Shown: positions 34,350-43,445, counted from the first letter of the stretch. The stretch: DNA of 64,000 nt from Periweissella cryptocerci (GCF_004358325.1 NZ_CP037940.1:992001-1056000), one strand, 5' to 3'. The notes: generated from the sequence alone by a model not told the origin. Numbers and translations: made by a program.

Positions 34350-34919
34350 ATGTCAATCAAATCAGTGGCCGTTTTTTGCGGTTCACACAAAGGCAAAAAT
34401 CCGCACTTTTCTGAACAAGCCGCATTATTAGGCCATTATCTGGCCGCCCACGAACTCGAACTTGTTTATGGTGGTTCTGAAGATGGCCTAATGGGTGTCG
34501 TCGCCCTCGCCACCATGAAAGCTGGTGGGCGCGTGTACGGTGTTCACCCCGCCAACTTGACGGAATCTCGAATGAATCCCGCCGATATCACTGAATTAAT
34601 CACCGTTCCCGACATGGACACGCGCAAACGTAAAATGATTGAGCGCGCCGATGCGTTTATCGTCTTACCCGGCGGTTTTGGAACGCTGGAAGAACTGGGG
34701 CAAGTTATTTCGTGGTCGAAAATCGACCTGCAAGAAAAACCGACTGCTTTTTTCAACATTGATAACTTCTACGACACACTGTGGGCTTGGCTAAACGAAA
34801 CCATCGAAGCCGGTTTTGTCCCCAAAAGTGACCTCGACTTAGTTTACAATGGTAGCTCAATTGAAGATATTTTTGGCTATTTCGATGCCTTCAAATACCC
34901 CGAGCAATATAAAAAATAA
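34350..34919 (+). CDS. TIGR00730 / LOG family Rossmann-fold protein
   Basis: A 189-residue protein with the family signatures VFCGSHKGKNP, LVYGGSEDGLMG and the nucleotide-binding PGGFGTLEELGQVISW. Relatives hydrolyse nucleoside 5'-monophosphates to base and ribose 5-phosphate (cytokinin riboside 5'-monophosphate phosphoribohydrolase, historically called lysine decarboxylase-like). The ATG at 34350 follows GGAGGAATATC, and everything upstream in that frame is noncoding. It is monocistronic between two terminators. Confidence 0.88.
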   Translation: MSIKSVAVFCGSHKGKNPHFSEQAALLGHYLAAHELELVYGGSEDGLMGVVALATMKAGGRVYGVHPANLTESRMNPADITELITVPDMDTRKRKMIERADAFIVLPGGFGTLEELGQVISWSKIDLQEKPTAFFNIDNFYDTLWAWLNETIEAGFVPKSDLDLVYNGSSIEDIFGYFDAFKYPEQYKK

Positions 34920-34967
34920 AAAAGCTGCTACCCTGACAAATTCACAAAGTCAGGGTAACAGCTTTTT
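34918..34967 (+). terminator. Terminator of the LOG family gene
   Basis: AAAAAGCTGCTACCCTGAC pairs with GTCAGGGTAACAGCTTTTT, a long stem with symmetric A and T runs. The repeat element at 34968 begins immediately after it. Confidence 0.85.
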
Positions 34968-35335
34968 AGTTTTATTTATTCTAGCGTGAAATTTGGATAT
35001 GTGTTTCAGATTGATTCCCACTACGAGGCTGGAACCAGTCTGGACACCGTGATGGAAGACAAGCATTTGAAGCCACAGTGCGGTCTTCAAATGTTTGCGA
35101 AGCTTGGTTCGCTAACGCGGTAACCATCTTCACAAATCCATAATCAGTAACGAAACCCGTTACTGATTATGCCATCACGGTGCGAGCTAAAGTCCAGCCT
35201 GTTTCCAGCCTCTTCGTTAGTTTGCGCAGGCAGTCTGACTAGTAATATGCCGTATAGCGGTAATCAATAATTCCACGCAGTGGCATCATGCATCTCGTCA
35301 CATTTTATAAATCCCACGTCAGACGGAATAGAGCT
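34968..35335 (-). repeat. Structured dispersed repeat, subfamily A copy 2
   Basis: Left end AGTTTTATTTATTCTAGCGTG and right end, read inward, AGCTCTATTCCGTCTGACGTG share 18 of 27 bases at equal spacing, giving good terminal inverted repeats. The right end matches the ISL3 right end over about 22 bases. The core 35025-35212 (minus orientation) is the same as in copies 1 and 3, apart from a few substitutions. It fills the gap between convergent genes. Confidence 0.87.
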
Positions 35336-35343
35336 TTTTTTCA

Positions 35344-36036
35344 TTATAATAAATGCCGATGTTCCAGGACAAAATCCGCCATCGCCGTATAATGCTTTGT
35401 GATTGCCGTTTGAATCTGCCCTTCATCGCGCGTTTGGAGGGCGAGCGCAATCTGATATTTTTCATGTAACAGCTGCGGGCGGCGCTCCAGGTTGGCGAGC
35501 TCGTGGAGATACAATGACTCCCGATATTGCCGCATTAGCCGCTGGTAGTGGCCTTTGAATAACGAAGTCATGTATTTGTATAAATACCCATCAAAACGTC
35601 TCAGCAGCAACATTGCCCCCTGTTCATCGGGTACCGAGATTTGATCAGGTTTCCACAGGTTCACCAAATACTGTAATTCTGCATCGGTGTAATGCACAAT
35701 TGCCTGGCGCCCAGCCAACGTATCGAAGAAGGTCGTTAATTCTCGAAATTCAGCTAAGTGTTGTTTCGTAAAATAAATGACGCGCCAATAGCGCCCACAA
35801 TCATTGCCGATTAAACCTTGCTTCGCTAACGCCGCCAACGCTTGGCGCACTGGTTCACGGCTGATACCAACAAAATTAGCGATTTCCGGTTGCTTTAATT
35901 CCGTTCCTGGTTCAATTTCCCCGCTTCTAATCAAGCGTGCAAGTGTGTCATAAATCACACTTTTTAGCGCCCGGTCCCCCTGTGTAAAGACCGCTTCCTT
36001 AATTTTTGTACAATAAAATGGTTCTGCATTCGCCAA
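35344..36036 (-). CDS. GntR family transcriptional regulator (FadR/FCD-like)
   Basis: A 230-residue regulator. The winged helix (about 20-85) reads SVIYDTLARLIRSGEIEPGT, then ISREPVRQALAALAKQGLI, the standard GntR DNA-binding helix. The C-terminal all-helical ligand domain (about 90-225) is FCD-like, with His residues in FKGHYQ and TKHYTAMADF that may bind a metal. It uses a TTG start at 36036, supported by GAGGGGG seven bases upstream. No obvious target gene is adjacent on either side; the ligand is unknown. Confidence 0.85.
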   Translation of the reverse strand: MANAEPFYCTKIKEAVFTQGDRALKSVIYDTLARLIRSGEIEPGTELKQPEIANFVGISREPVRQALAALAKQGLIGNDCGRYWRVIYFTKQHLAEFRELTTFFDTLAGRQAIVHYTDAELQYLVNLWKPDQISVPDEQGAMLLLRRFDGYLYKYMTSLFKGHYQRLMRQYRESLYLHELANLERRPQLLHEKYQIALALQTRDEGQIQTAITKHYTAMADFVLEHRHLL

Positions 36037-36182
36037 ATCTAAGCCCCCTCAACGCCATTTAACTCTTATACAATGATTATATCACTCTACTTGTTTGTTA
36101 ATTTTTACAAATTAGTTATTTTTTACTTATATGTCTATTTAACTTTACGATTTTAACGTTGTCACTAAAACTAGCCATAAAA

Positions 36183-36219
36183 AGTCATTACATCCTGCCT
36201 AAACAATAATGTAATGACT
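36183..36219 (-). terminator. Terminator of the L,D-transpeptidase gene
   Basis: AGTCATTACAT pairs with ATGTAATGACT, followed on the minus strand by TTTTTATGG. It is about 50 bases after the gene. Confidence 0.75.
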
Positions 36220-36269
36220 CCAATTATCACGCTTCATATATGATTAGTTTGACACTAACAGTATCCTAG

Positions 36270-37352
36270 TTAATGTACGTAAACTTTCGTACCATTGGGC
36301 ATGTTCTTGTAGAACCAGATTGAATCCGCAACACTCAAGCGAATGCAGCCATGTGAGGCGCGGTGTCCCAACTGATTACCATATTGGGTACCGTACGCCC
36401 CATTTGCCGACGTGGTTGGGATGCTGTGGAAATAATAACCACCAGGCGCAAATGCGCGCCAGTACTTCGCACCACCGTTGCCACCCCAGAAATACGAACC
36501 ACCACTACTCAACTTGAAGTGCCCTAGCACAGTTGGCGTTGCGTAGGCACCTGTTGAACACAGCATCGTATACACAATTTTGTTGCCTGATTTAAGGTAA
36601 ACTCGCTGTTTGGCAACTGATACTTCCACATTCAAGTTCTTCGTTTTTTTGACATTAATAGTTTTCCCACCTGTCGCATTACGCCAGTATTGACCAGCGG
36701 GCTTCAGACCAGATGCGGGCACCCAGCCAACTTTTTGCCCCGACCCTGGCAATGCTACTTGATAATAAACTTTGTTATCAACCGTCGTGGCTTTTTGGCT
36801 TAACTTAACCATATACCCTTGGACATTTTTGCTGGCGTCAGCATGCTTATTCTGTTGGGCTTTATAGTATGGCTTCGTCCAAACATTCGCTGAACTCTTA
36901 ACAATCCGGTACCCGCTCGCCTTGGCGGTCGACATTACTGGTGCCACAACCCGCACACTAAAGCGTTGGGTCACAATTTGCTTATTACTCAACGTCATCT
37001 TAACCGTCACCCTGGCCACCCCCAATTTCATCCCCCGAGTGAGCAATCCGTTGGAAACTTTCAATACCTTGGGATTGCTTGACGACACGCGGTACTTCGC
37101 GATTTTCAAGCCGCTATCTTTGTTGATTGTGGCCTTAAAACGATTATATTGACCAACATACATGAACTTCCGCAGATTAGTCAGTTTGACAACTGGTTTC
37201 GCCGATTCAGCTGGTGGAGTTTCTTTAACTTTACGGGTTGTTGTGGCACTAGTTTCCCCCGTCACAGCGGCGTGGGCGGTGGTCACAGTCATCCCCAAAG
37301 TCGCCAGACACATCAAACTAACGAAACTACGTACAATTAATTTTGCTTTCAT
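36270..37352 (-). CDS. Secreted L,D-transpeptidase (YkuD domain) with Ig-like and SH3-like segments
   Basis: A 360-residue exported protein. The signal peptide ends near residue 29 (TTAHAAV). A BIG2-like module (about 50-135) contains YRVSSSNPKVLKVSNGLL. A middle segment (about 145-220) with VWTKPYYKAQQNK and VGWVPASGLKP looks like a GW/SH3 cell-wall-binding module. The C-terminal catalytic domain (about 235-360) has the motif GHRASHGCIRLS with the nucleophile Cys and the catalytic His. It would form 3-3 cross-links in peptidoglycan or attach proteins to the wall. It is monocistronic. Confidence 0.9.
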   Translation of the reverse strand: MKAKLIVRSFVSLMCLATLGMTVTTAHAAVTGETSATTTRKVKETPPAESAKPVVKLTNLRKFMYVGQYNRFKATINKDSGLKIAKYRVSSSNPKVLKVSNGLLTRGMKLGVARVTVKMTLSNKQIVTQRFSVRVVAPVMSTAKASGYRIVKSSANVWTKPYYKAQQNKHADASKNVQGYMVKLSQKATTVDNKVYYQVALPGSGQKVGWVPASGLKPAGQYWRNATGGKTINVKKTKNLNVEVSVAKQRVYLKSGNKIVYTMLCSTGAYATPTVLGHFKLSSGGSYFWGGNGGAKYWRAFAPGGYYFHSIPTTSANGAYGTQYGNQLGHRASHGCIRLSVADSIWFYKNMPNGTKVYVH

Positions 37353-37494
37353 TTTTATCGTCCTCCTTATATTTTTCTATCCATTATTTTAAATGCACCC
37401 AACAAGCCACAAATTAAGCAATGGCTGCGGCATGCAAATTATGTTATATCTCAATTTTCTCAAAATAATGTGAACATTTCTACTAAAAGCATTC

Positions 37495-37528
37495 AAAAAG
37501 CACCCTGACTATCTAAAGCCAAGGTGCT
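37495..37528 (-). terminator. Terminator of the LPxTG protein gene
   Basis: AGCACC pairs with GGTGCT, and TTTTT follows on the minus strand. It lies immediately after the gene. Confidence 0.65.
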
Positions 37529-37534
37529 GCAATT

Positions 37535-40117
37535 CTACAATTTCCATTTCTTTTTAAACGCAACTACCCCGAACAAGCCGACGAGCACGGTCAGCCCGAG
37601 AACTGGTACGACATAATCTTTTACGCTACCAGATTTTGGTAATTTTGCTTTATCTGCATTAGTGGTTGTGGCGCCATTATTACTAGTATTCTTTGCCGAA
37701 TCTTTACGGTTTGTTTGACCCGCTTTATTGTGGCTGTCATCCTTCTTACCAGGTTGTTTGTCACCACCACCGGAGCTTGGTAGCTTTCCTGGTATTTCAT
37801 CACCGTTGGTTTTATCGGGCGTTTTATCATTTTCATTGCCCGATGCGGTATCAGTTTTGTCAGGCGTTGTGCCAGAATTTGGCTTATCGCTACCATCTGG
37901 GGTCGCCCCCCTCTTAGCGTACACAAATTTATAACTCTGGGCCGTATTTTCATCAAATTTGAAATTCGTCCCAATTAATTCATCGCGATGCTCCCAAGTG
38001 AGGTCGGGCACAAGTCGTGATGTACTATTGGTGCTACCGTAGAGCTCCTTGAAATCATAATTATCAAAGTCTTTTGGTGTTAAATCAACCAAGTCATCCA
38101 CGTAACCTGAAATTTCTTCCGGATCTTGTAGTTCCTTGCCGTCAGTATCAACGCGGTAAATTGTAATCGGTTCGGCAATTTTGCGGAATTGATAAACGAT
38201 TTCACGGTCACCGGCTCCAATAACTTTAGTTTCATCACCGGAAACGTATTTTCCAGTGCCATAGCCTGCAATTTCAGGTACCCCGGAAAATTCATACGCC
38301 TCATCTTTAACACCAGCAATACTGAACGGTGTCACATCATCACCATTGCTATCTTGCTTAATTTCGGCGCCATACTGATCAATATATTTATATGTGACCG
38401 AACCAATTGCCGCATAGACAAACTTGTAGCTCCGACCAGCATTATCACCGTAATTCAAGCTATCCGGATTATCGATTAAATTATCAGCGCTAGTCCAGCT
38501 ACCCGTATCAGCTGTGCTTGCGTCAGTGCTACTCATTAAACTTTGGAAGCGATAACCAGGAAAATCATCACGTAGCGTTAAGTCAACAATTTCATCGGGT
38601 TGCCCTTCAAATTCTTTAGAATCTAGCACAGTGCCATCACTGTCAACCCAATAAACAGTAAACGCCTCTGCGTCATCTTGATTGTAGCGATAAATAATCG
38701 GTTGATTCAAGCTAGTAATTGCACGAGTCTTATCCCCCTCTAGGGTACCATTGCTATATCCCGCAATTTCAGGCGCGCTAGGAGCAGTAAAAAAATCACT
38801 GCCTTTGAGTACCGAATCACTGATACGTACATCAGCAGTTTGCGGACCAACTGGAGTGCCATCTGTTCCCTTTGTTATTGGTCGCCCTTTTTGATCAACA
38901 TATTGATAATTGACCTTGTTGTTGATATACCAGACTGTGTCAGGTGTTGAAAACCATCCTTGATTATTGATAGCATCCCTAAATGTAACCGCCACCGCTA
39001 AATCATCGGCAGTTGGTTTATCCCTATCAACAACACCCACTGGGGTAACAACACCACCACTGGGCACCCCGTCAAAACCATTGCTAATATAAAAATCGGG
39101 ATTAAGGGGATTAAGCCCGCCAACGTTGACATTTTGTACCGCATTATAATCATCAACTCCCACAAAAAATGCCTCTCCCGCAATATATTCTAAACTTGGT
39201 AAATCAACTAAATTAATAGTTTGTAAATTGGGATTATATCCGAATGCACAGTACCCAATCTCTTCTAAACTTGGTAATCCAATTATACTAATTTCGGAAA
39301 AGCTCCCCGCTGCAAAACAATAGGAACTACCAGCATCCCCAAAACGCTTTAAAACAGGCAGTTTTTCAAGCACCACTGTTGTCAAAGTACTATTCAATGC
39401 AAACGCTCTGCTTCCAATATCATCTAGCATTGGTAAATCAACTAATCTAACTGATTCAATATCAATTCCAGTTCCAAATGTTCCTTCAAATGCAGCTTCC
39501 CTAATATGTTGCAACGTGGGTAAACCTTGAAGTACAACTTTTTTCAAATTTGGGTATTTTTTGGTGTTATTTTGTGCTATCCCAAAAGCTTCCACGCCAA
39601 TGGCAACAAGATTTTCAAAATCATCACCAGTAATCGTTAAATCGCCATCCCAATTTCTATATGCCTCAGATGAAGTGAACGCTGAACTAAATCCAGTGAT
39701 TGTTGTACCAGCTGAATCATAAGAAAAATCGGCGTATGTAAAAACATGGCCAACGCGCGCAGTTTTATCCTTAGTAGCCGCACTCTTTGTTGCTTTTTCT
39801 TTCGTCCCGCGGTTTTGCTTAGCTTGCTCAGCGGCAGTAACTTGCTGTGTTTTTTCTAACTTTTCGACTTTATTTTCAGTTTGGGCCGTAGCTACTTTTC
39901 CATCCGGTAGCACATCGGGAATTTCAACAACCGGGCGCGTGTTAGCTTTTTCAGTATTATTAGAGTCATCGTTTTGCATTGCTACATCGGCTTCCAAAGC
40001 TTCCGCCAGCACAATTGGTGTCGTCCCCATCCCACCAGCTAAGGTTGCCGCTGCCAGACTAGCGTACATTACGTGCTTAACTTTTTTATAATCGCGATGT
40101 TTCGTTTTATTATTCAT
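37535..40117 (-). CDS. LPxTG-anchored surface adhesin with LRR and MucBP-type repeats
   Basis: An 860-residue wall-anchored protein. A YSIRK-less signal peptide (about 1-38) is followed by a charged linker. A BspA-like leucine-rich region (about 120-345) has repeated phrases such as LVDLPMLDDIGSRAFALNS and NLVDLPSLEYIAGEAFF. Two composite repeats then follow, each with a MucBP-like unit (YQYVDQKGRPIT; YKYIDQYGAEIK) and a second unit (VYWVDSDG... and IYRVDTDG..., each ending SYKFVYA). A P/D/G/K-rich wall-spanning stretch leads to LPKSGS, a hydrophobic segment and the KKKWKL tail. Sortase A would cleave at LPKSG. The likely role is adhesion to mucus or host or plant polymers. Confidence 0.92.
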   Translation of the reverse strand: MNNKTKHRDYKKVKHVMYASLAAATLAGGMGTTPIVLAEALEADVAMQNDDSNNTEKANTRPVVEIPDVLPDGKVATAQTENKVEKLEKTQQVTAAEQAKQNRGTKEKATKSAATKDKTARVGHVFTYADFSYDSAGTTITGFSSAFTSSEAYRNWDGDLTITGDDFENLVAIGVEAFGIAQNNTKKYPNLKKVVLQGLPTLQHIREAAFEGTFGTGIDIESVRLVDLPMLDDIGSRAFALNSTLTTVVLEKLPVLKRFGDAGSSYCFAAGSFSEISIIGLPSLEEIGYCAFGYNPNLQTINLVDLPSLEYIAGEAFFVGVDDYNAVQNVNVGGLNPLNPDFYISNGFDGVPSGGVVTPVGVVDRDKPTADDLAVAVTFRDAINNQGWFSTPDTVWYINNKVNYQYVDQKGRPITKGTDGTPVGPQTADVRISDSVLKGSDFFTAPSAPEIAGYSNGTLEGDKTRAITSLNQPIIYRYNQDDAEAFTVYWVDSDGTVLDSKEFEGQPDEIVDLTLRDDFPGYRFQSLMSSTDASTADTGSWTSADNLIDNPDSLNYGDNAGRSYKFVYAAIGSVTYKYIDQYGAEIKQDSNGDDVTPFSIAGVKDEAYEFSGVPEIAGYGTGKYVSGDETKVIGAGDREIVYQFRKIAEPITIYRVDTDGKELQDPEEISGYVDDLVDLTPKDFDNYDFKELYGSTNSTSRLVPDLTWEHRDELIGTNFKFDENTAQSYKFVYAKRGATPDGSDKPNSGTTPDKTDTASGNENDKTPDKTNGDEIPGKLPSSGGGDKQPGKKDDSHNKAGQTNRKDSAKNTSNNGATTTNADKAKLPKSGSVKDYVVPVLGLTVLVGLFGVVAFKKKWKL

Positions 40118-40440
40118 CCATACTTCTCCAATATTTATAGAATATTATCTAAGTTAATTTTAATTTAGCAATATGAAGGAACCGTGTCCCAACATTGAAC
40201 AAACGGGACATCTTTTTTATTCACTTTTTCACTAAGCCCAGTCGGAAATTATCCATCCTTGTCATTGTAAATTCAAAAAATCCGTACTTAGACAATGTCC
40301 TCTCTCATTTCGATACCATTACGCATTCCTTTGAGCATTGGCCGAATTTTTCAGACCTCCCAAGACCGTATTTTGGCTTTGCGGGCTACTTCCAACGTGA
40401 TGTGGCAAGTGGTTTACGGATTAGGGGTGACATTTAGTAA
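40118..40440 (+). repeat. Gene-free stretch with a decayed structured repeat (about 40320-40440)
   Basis: The first half contains only the upstream region of the LPxTG gene. From 40320, TTTGAGCATTGG, CCTCCCAAGACCGTATTTTGG and CTTCCAACGTGATG correspond to the left arm, hairpin 3 and the closing side of the dispersed element core. The outer stem and right end are lost. This is the most eroded recognisable copy. Confidence 0.55.
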
Positions 40441-40636
40441 CACAATGCTTAAGCAAATAATGGGATTACTTCATTCGTAATTCACGCGGCGAATATTGAC
40501 ACAATGATAATCACGGTATCTCGATTAACCGTCCTCTATCCTATCAATCGAATAAAATTAAACGTGATGATATAATTAACATGAAAATGTGAATGCAGAG
40601 TGAATTAGCAAACAAACAATGAAGAGGTATAAAAAA

Positions 40637-41530
40637 ATGAGAAAATCAATTTTATTATGTGCTATTCCACTGTTGTTAGGTATGATGATGTGCACTAATG
40701 CTAATGCCGAAAGCATGAAAGTTAAAAAGGGATACACATACTACTCAACTAATCCTAAAAAATTCAAAGCAAAATATCATGTTAAAGCGAAAAAAATCAA
40801 ACAAGGCAATTACCAAATCAACAAAAATAGTAGCGGAACAAGAATGCTAGTTGTAGATAAAAAATACAAAACGCAAGACACTGACAGTAATTTCAAATTC
40901 ACTTATACTCGTGTAAAATCTGGCTATTCTGTCCGTCTACGACACGCAAAATTAGTACCAATTAATAAAGCTAAATCCCACGCAAGCCTGTTCCTGAAAA
41001 ACAAACAGCAAAAGAAGTACGTTTATAGCAACGCATTTCTACGTGTCGGAACTGATATTCAACCAGGCAAATATGTAATTAACGGTAAGAAACACGTTAA
41101 AAATCATTACCTCAAATATGATTCATCTGAATCCCCTGTATACTTACTAGCAAATGATTGGGGTTCATTAGATGGAACAGCAAGTTACGATTACCATTAT
41201 TTTGAGGCTGATGATGACTCAGTTGATTGGAATGCTTCCGATGCAGAATCACAAGAATCCTGGGTCGAATTAAATGAAAATATGAATACTGGTTATGGCG
41301 ATGATAGTTACGTATGCCCTTCGTATTCAGGATACTTCTACTTTACCGGCGGAACATTGTCGATTTTCTACAGTAAAACAACAACCTACGAAGGCGATTA
41401 CTGGATTTGCCAGCCGTCATATTATTCATATAAACATTACACTCCTGGTAAACAAAGAACTATTACTTTGAAAACCGGTCAATTCATCGAACTTCGTTAT
41501 GGATCTTCAATTACTTATTTCATGAAGTAG
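40637..41530 (+). CDS. Secreted protein of unknown function
   Basis: A 297-residue exported protein. The signal peptide (about 1-24) is MRKSILLCAIPLLLG followed by MMMCTNANAES. The first half of the mature protein is very basic (KKFKAKYHVKAKKIKQGNY); the second half is acidic and aromatic (YHYFEADDDSVDWN, then YYSYKHYTPGKQRT). The phrases FLRVGTDIQPGKYVING and the final GQFIELRYGSSITYF suggest beta-sandwich folding. I do not recognise a family. The ATG at 40637 is preferred because GAAGAGG lies nine bases before it; the earlier ATG overlaps that site. A terminator follows directly. Confidence 0.7.
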   Translation: MRKSILLCAIPLLLGMMMCTNANAESMKVKKGYTYYSTNPKKFKAKYHVKAKKIKQGNYQINKNSSGTRMLVVDKKYKTQDTDSNFKFTYTRVKSGYSVRLRHAKLVPINKAKSHASLFLKNKQQKKYVYSNAFLRVGTDIQPGKYVINGKKHVKNHYLKYDSSESPVYLLANDWGSLDGTASYDYHYFEADDDSVDWNASDAESQESWVELNENMNTGYGDDSYVCPSYSGYFYFTGGTLSIFYSKTTTYEGDYWICQPSYYSYKHYTPGKQRTITLKTGQFIELRYGSSITYFMK

Positions 41531-41545
41531 CATAATATTTACCAA

Positions 41546-41573
41546 GGCGCTCTCATTTTGAGAGTGTTTTTTT
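41546..41573 (+). terminator. Terminator of the secreted protein gene
   Basis: CGCTCTC and GAGAGTG form a short stem followed by seven T. Confidence 0.75.
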
Positions 41574-41636
41574 AATTGTGCTTAAGCTAGTAGTATTAAC
41601 ACTCATAACGAATATATCAGCATCTGCTTGCCAACG

Positions 41637-41863
41637 TTAATAAGTACTAAATGGTACTATGAATTTGGACGGTTCATAGTCCACATCAAGAGCCTTAATC
41701 ACATTGGGAACATCTTCGAACTCTGCGCCTTTAATCAATGAAACGAAGTCATAGAGATCATAGCGAAACCTCGTCTACGTGTAATATCAGCCACTATTGA
41801 ATGTGAGTAGGCGATAATGTTTTGCGAATCTGGATAATAAAAGAATATGAGTTTATCAGACAT
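41637..41863 (-). pseudogene. Frameshifted small gene (about 75 codons)
   Basis: A perfect AAAGGAG stands before the ATG at 41863. The first frame reads MSDKLIFFYYPDSQNIIAYS and stops after 42 codons at TGA (41735-41737). A second frame, opening just before, continues naturally as FRYDLYDFVSLIKGAEFEDV and ends at TAA (41637). The total length of 227 bases is one short of a whole number of codons, so a single-base deletion explains it. It lies 40 bases after the 201-residue gene on the same strand, probably in one transcript. I do not recognise the product. Confidence 0.6.
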
Positions 41864-41903
41864 AGCAATCTCCTTTACCAATAATCAGGCTATAACTTAA
41901 TGA

Positions 41904-42509
41904 CTAATCTTCAATTACTTCATTTAAAAACAAGCCTTCCCCTTTTAATTCTTCAACAATTTCTATAATTGATGTGCCATCTTCTCTTTCAAATCTTTTC
42001 GATACACCAAGAGTACCAGCTGAAATTGTGTCCCATGCGGTGATAACATGATCTACTCTAGAAAAACCAATTTTGTCCATAACTTCAGTTGCAAAATATG
42101 GAACACTATCACCAATCACATACATCACGTTATACTTTGTCCACTGAATTTCTTCTTGAGACTCCTGACTACCAAATCCAACTGTTATCACACCATCGTT
42201 GAAGAAAACGTCACCATATTGTCCTAGCAATTTTAAGGCATGGTCTTCATCGCAATCGCCAAGGTAGTACACATTTGAATGCGTAGCTTCAAGAACCCCG
42301 GGTCGAACTTCAGTTTCTTCATTCATTTTCACCGGTACTTCTAAAATTAAGAATATTTGTTCAGAACTATGACCCTTAATCCAAATCTTAAATATCTCCG
42401 CAATCATATCTACATCTATGTTGGCTTTGATTTGTTTTTCAGATAGCTCATATTCATTAAATAGGGTGTCCGCACTGCTAATGATTGATCCTTTTTTCAT
42501 TTTTAACAT
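41904..42509 (-). CDS. Hypothetical acidic protein (possible immunity-type protein)
   Basis: A 201-residue, acidic, cytoplasmic protein with no signal or membrane segment. It has alternating helices and strands (EQIFLILEVPVKMNEETEVR, GDVFFNDGVITVGFG). I do not recognise the family. GGAG stands seven bases before the ATG. The setting is a small minus-strand cluster with a frameshifted gene after it and a stub of a Ser/Asp-rich peptide before it, which resembles a worn toxin-immunity locus. That reading is inferred and weak. Confidence 0.6.
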   Translation of the reverse strand: MLKMKKGSIISSADTLFNEYELSEKQIKANIDVDMIAEIFKIWIKGHSSEQIFLILEVPVKMNEETEVRPGVLEATHSNVYYLGDCDEDHALKLLGQYGDVFFNDGVITVGFGSQESQEEIQWTKYNVMYVIGDSVPYFATEVMDKIGFSRVDHVITAWDTISAGTLGVSKRFEREDGTSIIEIVEELKGEGLFLNEVIED

Positions 42510-42621
42510 GACATATTCTCCAATTTATTGATTAATAATATTATCGCGTCAATATTATTATCTAATAAAAGTTTGAATTTTCCTAAGATGACAGCCATTC
42601 GCTAAAATTATTTTGATTCAT

Positions 42622-42765
42622 TTAAAAATTCTGCAACTCACTGCTGTCTTGCCCAACCATTATGTCCTGCAAAGTCGGTTACACATCTGCTGAGTTTGTT
42701 TTCAGTTTCTTAACAGCAGATGCACTGTCTGACAATGAATCTACTGGATTATTTGAATCACTCAT
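42622..42765 (-). pseudogene. Small open frame with internal stop, possible N-terminal stub of a lost gene
   Basis: The ATG at 42765, with AAGAGA upstream, opens MSDSNNPVDSLSDSASAVKK and stops after 28 codons (TAA 42679-42681). The same frame continues for 19 more sense codons (PTLQDIMVGQDSSELQNF) to a second stop. It may be the start of a deleted secreted-effector gene or simply chance. The rest of the 42510-43030 gap is a coreless repeat and the rplL terminator. Confidence 0.3.
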
Positions 42766-42820
42766 GGTTCGTTATCTCTTACACATTAATTAGTATCATG
42801 ATTATTAAACATGATTTATC

Positions 42821-42975
42821 AGTTCTGTTTATTCTAGCGCGGGATTCTCATTTCTGTACTTCTGTTTAACAATACTCACGTACCAAGAAATATATCTTGA
42901 GCACTAGTTTGAGAATTATTACTAACTAACGCAGTGGCCAATTCTATTCAATCCCACCTCAGACGAAATCCATTT
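42821..42975 (+). repeat. Dispersed repeat without structured core
   Basis: Left end AGTTCTGTTTATTCTAGCGCG, left arm of the second type (CATTTCTGTACTTCTGTTTA, CACGTACCA), then TAACTAACGCAGTGGCCAATT and right end CCCACCTCAGACGAAAT. The whole 170-200 nt core is missing, and the junction falls exactly at ACGCAGTG, one of the two near-direct repeats that flank the core elsewhere. It is 155 bases in all. Confidence 0.85.
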
Positions 42976-42981
42976 ATGTAC

Positions 42982-43016
42982 AAAAAAAACGCTCGGACCG
43001 AAGTCCAAACGTTTTT
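42982..43016 (-). terminator. rplJL terminator
   Basis: AACGTTTGGAC and GTCCGAGCGTT form a stem on the minus strand, followed by eight T, just after rplL. Confidence 0.85.
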
Positions 43017-43030
43017 CTAATAAGCTAGAA

Positions 43031-43396
43031 TTACTTCTTGGCTGCAGAAGCACCAGCTTCTTCAAGAGCAGCAACAAGAGCATCAGCATCAGCTTCTGGA
43101 AGAGCTTCCTTGATGATTGATGGTGCACCATCAACTAAGTCCTTAGCTTCTTTCAAGCCCAAGCCAGTTGCTTCACGAACTGCCTTGATAACCTTGATCT
43201 TAGCTGAACCAGCTGAAGTCAATTCAACGTCGAATTCAGTCTTAGCAGCTTCACCGGCACCAGCAGCACCAGCAGCAGCTACAGGAGCAGCAGCAGAAAC
43301 ACCGAATTCTTCTTCGATTGCTGAAACAAGATCAGCAAGTTCCAAGATAGTAGCAGTTTTCAATTCTTCAATGATAACGTCTTTGTTCAAAGCCAT
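43031..43396 (-). CDS. rplL: 50S ribosomal protein L7/L12
   Basis: A 121-residue stalk protein that recruits translation GTPases. The N-terminal dimerisation helix [20 protein letters not shown] is followed by an Ala/Gly-rich hinge ([17 protein letters not shown], about residues 36-52) and the factor-binding C-terminal domain [20 protein letters not shown]. Codon use is strongly biased, as for very highly expressed genes. It follows rplJ by 49 bases. Confidence 0.97.
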   Translation of the reverse strand: MALNKDVIIEELKTATILELADLVSAIEEEFGVSAAAPVAAAGAAGAGEAAKTEFDVELTSAGSAKIKVIKAVREATGLGLKEAKDLVDGAPSIIKEALPEADADALVAALEEAGASAAKK

Positions 43397-43445
43397 TGTT
43401 AATTTCCTCCGAAATATTGTTTTGTTTTAGGATGCCTGCTTAAAA

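Noticed and set aside
34960..35339. AGCTTTTT at both sides of the 35-kb repeat as a target duplication
   Set aside because: The left copy is part of the LOG gene terminator, and the match would force the right end to lose the GAGC bases that align with the IS end; probably chance.
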